A DNA stretch of 5,307 nt. It comes from Pseudomonadota bacterium (GTDB lineage Bacteria > Pseudomonadota > Gammaproteobacteria > Steroidobacterales > Steroidobacteraceae). Where the stretch lies: the NCBI GenBank assembly GCA_021781775.1, contig JAJXWE010000155.1, positions 1 through 5,307 of the forward strand, given 5' to 3'. The position numbers were made by a program, and so were the translations under genes. Positions 5,028-5,307 of the stretch are shown here, piece by piece. A model generated the notes under the pieces. It made no database searches. It saw only the letters and a program-made list of their open reading frames with translations, and was not told the origin of the DNA. The first letter of the stretch is position 1. Each line of letters begins with the position of its first letter.

Positions 5028-5307
5028 TCATCCGAGCAGCGCTGCGACCCGGCGCAGATCCTCGGCTGTATTGACGTCCGGACCCGGCCGCTCGAGCGCA
5101 TCGGCCACCTGGATGATCAGCCCGTGCTCGAGCGCGCGCAGCTGCTCGAGCTTCTCGCGGCCCTCCAGCACGGCACCGGGCAGCCCCGCGAGCCGGCGCA
5201 GGGCTGCCACGCGGTAGGCGTACAGGCCGACGTGGCGCCGTGCTCCGGCCCAGCTCGTCTGCGTGTCCAGGCCCGCCGCCGCGCCGTCCCGACTCCAGGG
5301 TATGGGG
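5028..5307 (-). CDS. kdsB: 3-deoxy-manno-octulosonate cytidylyltransferase (CMP-KDO synthetase), C-terminal part
   Basis: The minus strand is open from the window edge to a TGA at 5030-5028 and gives the last 92 residues of a protein usually about 250 long; the start is outside the window. IPWSRDG, then HVGLYAYR, LEGREKLEQLRALEHG and a DVNTAEDLRRVAALL end are the conserved order of the KdsB C-terminal half. The enzyme activates KDO with CTP, giving CMP-KDO for the inner core of lipopolysaccharide, in the cytoplasm. The E-x-L-E-Q-L-R stretch and the N-T-x-E-D-L tail are diagnostic against related nucleotidyltransferases. Upstream genes cannot be seen. The stop is followed by weak inverted repeats and, 105 bases on, a terminator-like hairpin. 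Confidence 0.93.
   Translation of the reverse strand, partial: PIPWSRDGAAAGLDTQTSWAGARRHVGLYAYRVAALRRLAGLPGAVLEGREKLEQLRALEHGLIIQVADALERPGPDVNTAEDLRRVAALLG

Noticed and set aside
1..5307. Mobile element, CRISPR array, tRNA or toxin-antitoxin pair
   Set aside because: No transposase-like protein, terminal repeats, spaced repeat arrays, tRNA-like cloverleaf or small paired genes were seen on either strand.

Overview
The window is GC-rich, densely packed bacterial DNA. It encodes a KDO-activating enzyme (kdsB, lipopolysaccharide synthesis), an outer-membrane beta-barrel and a lipoprotein, so the host is Gram-negative. The protein families and base composition fit a high-GC proteobacterium, most likely a gammaproteobacterium; this is an inference, since no marker gene fixes the taxon. 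I see no tRNA, rRNA, CRISPR array, insertion sequence or phage gene. No stretch longer than about 300 bases lacks a gene.

Layout. (1) 1-186, plus: the C-terminal end of an anaerobic-sulfatase-maturase-type radical SAM/SPASM enzyme. (2) 187-387: a non-coding gap between convergent genes, with an AT-rich patch (about 255-304) and a nested inverted repeat (305-348). (3) 388-1401, minus: adenine deaminase of the adenosine-deaminase superfamily. (4) 1402-1640: a divergent intergenic region with two GC-rich hairpins in the permease leader. (5) 1641-2951, plus: an AzgA-type purine permease. (6) 2919-3533, minus: a purine-type phosphoribosyltransferase whose 3' end overlaps the permease by 33 bases. 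(7) 3534-3735: an intergenic region that can be folded into a three-way-junction-like structure. (8) 3736-4293, plus: an outer-membrane beta-barrel protein starting at TTG. (9) 4325-4888, minus: a glycine-zipper lipoprotein. (10) 4889-5027: a gap with a terminator-like hairpin and a small dyad. (11) 5028-5307, minus: the 3' part of kdsB.

How the genes fit together. Genes 3, 5 and 6 form a coherent purine-salvage cassette: the permease imports adenine or hypoxanthine, the deaminase turns adenine into hypoxanthine, and the phosphoribosyltransferase would convert hypoxanthine (or guanine/xanthine) to the nucleotide with PRPP. They are not an operon: the first two diverge and the last two converge with overlapping ends. 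The beta-barrel, lipoprotein and kdsB are envelope genes with no visible link to purine metabolism.

I found no clearly new system. The protein-coding content is ordinary. The observations most worth checking are non-coding: the possible structured RNA at 3573-3648, and the terminator-like hairpin placed just before the lipoprotein start codon.
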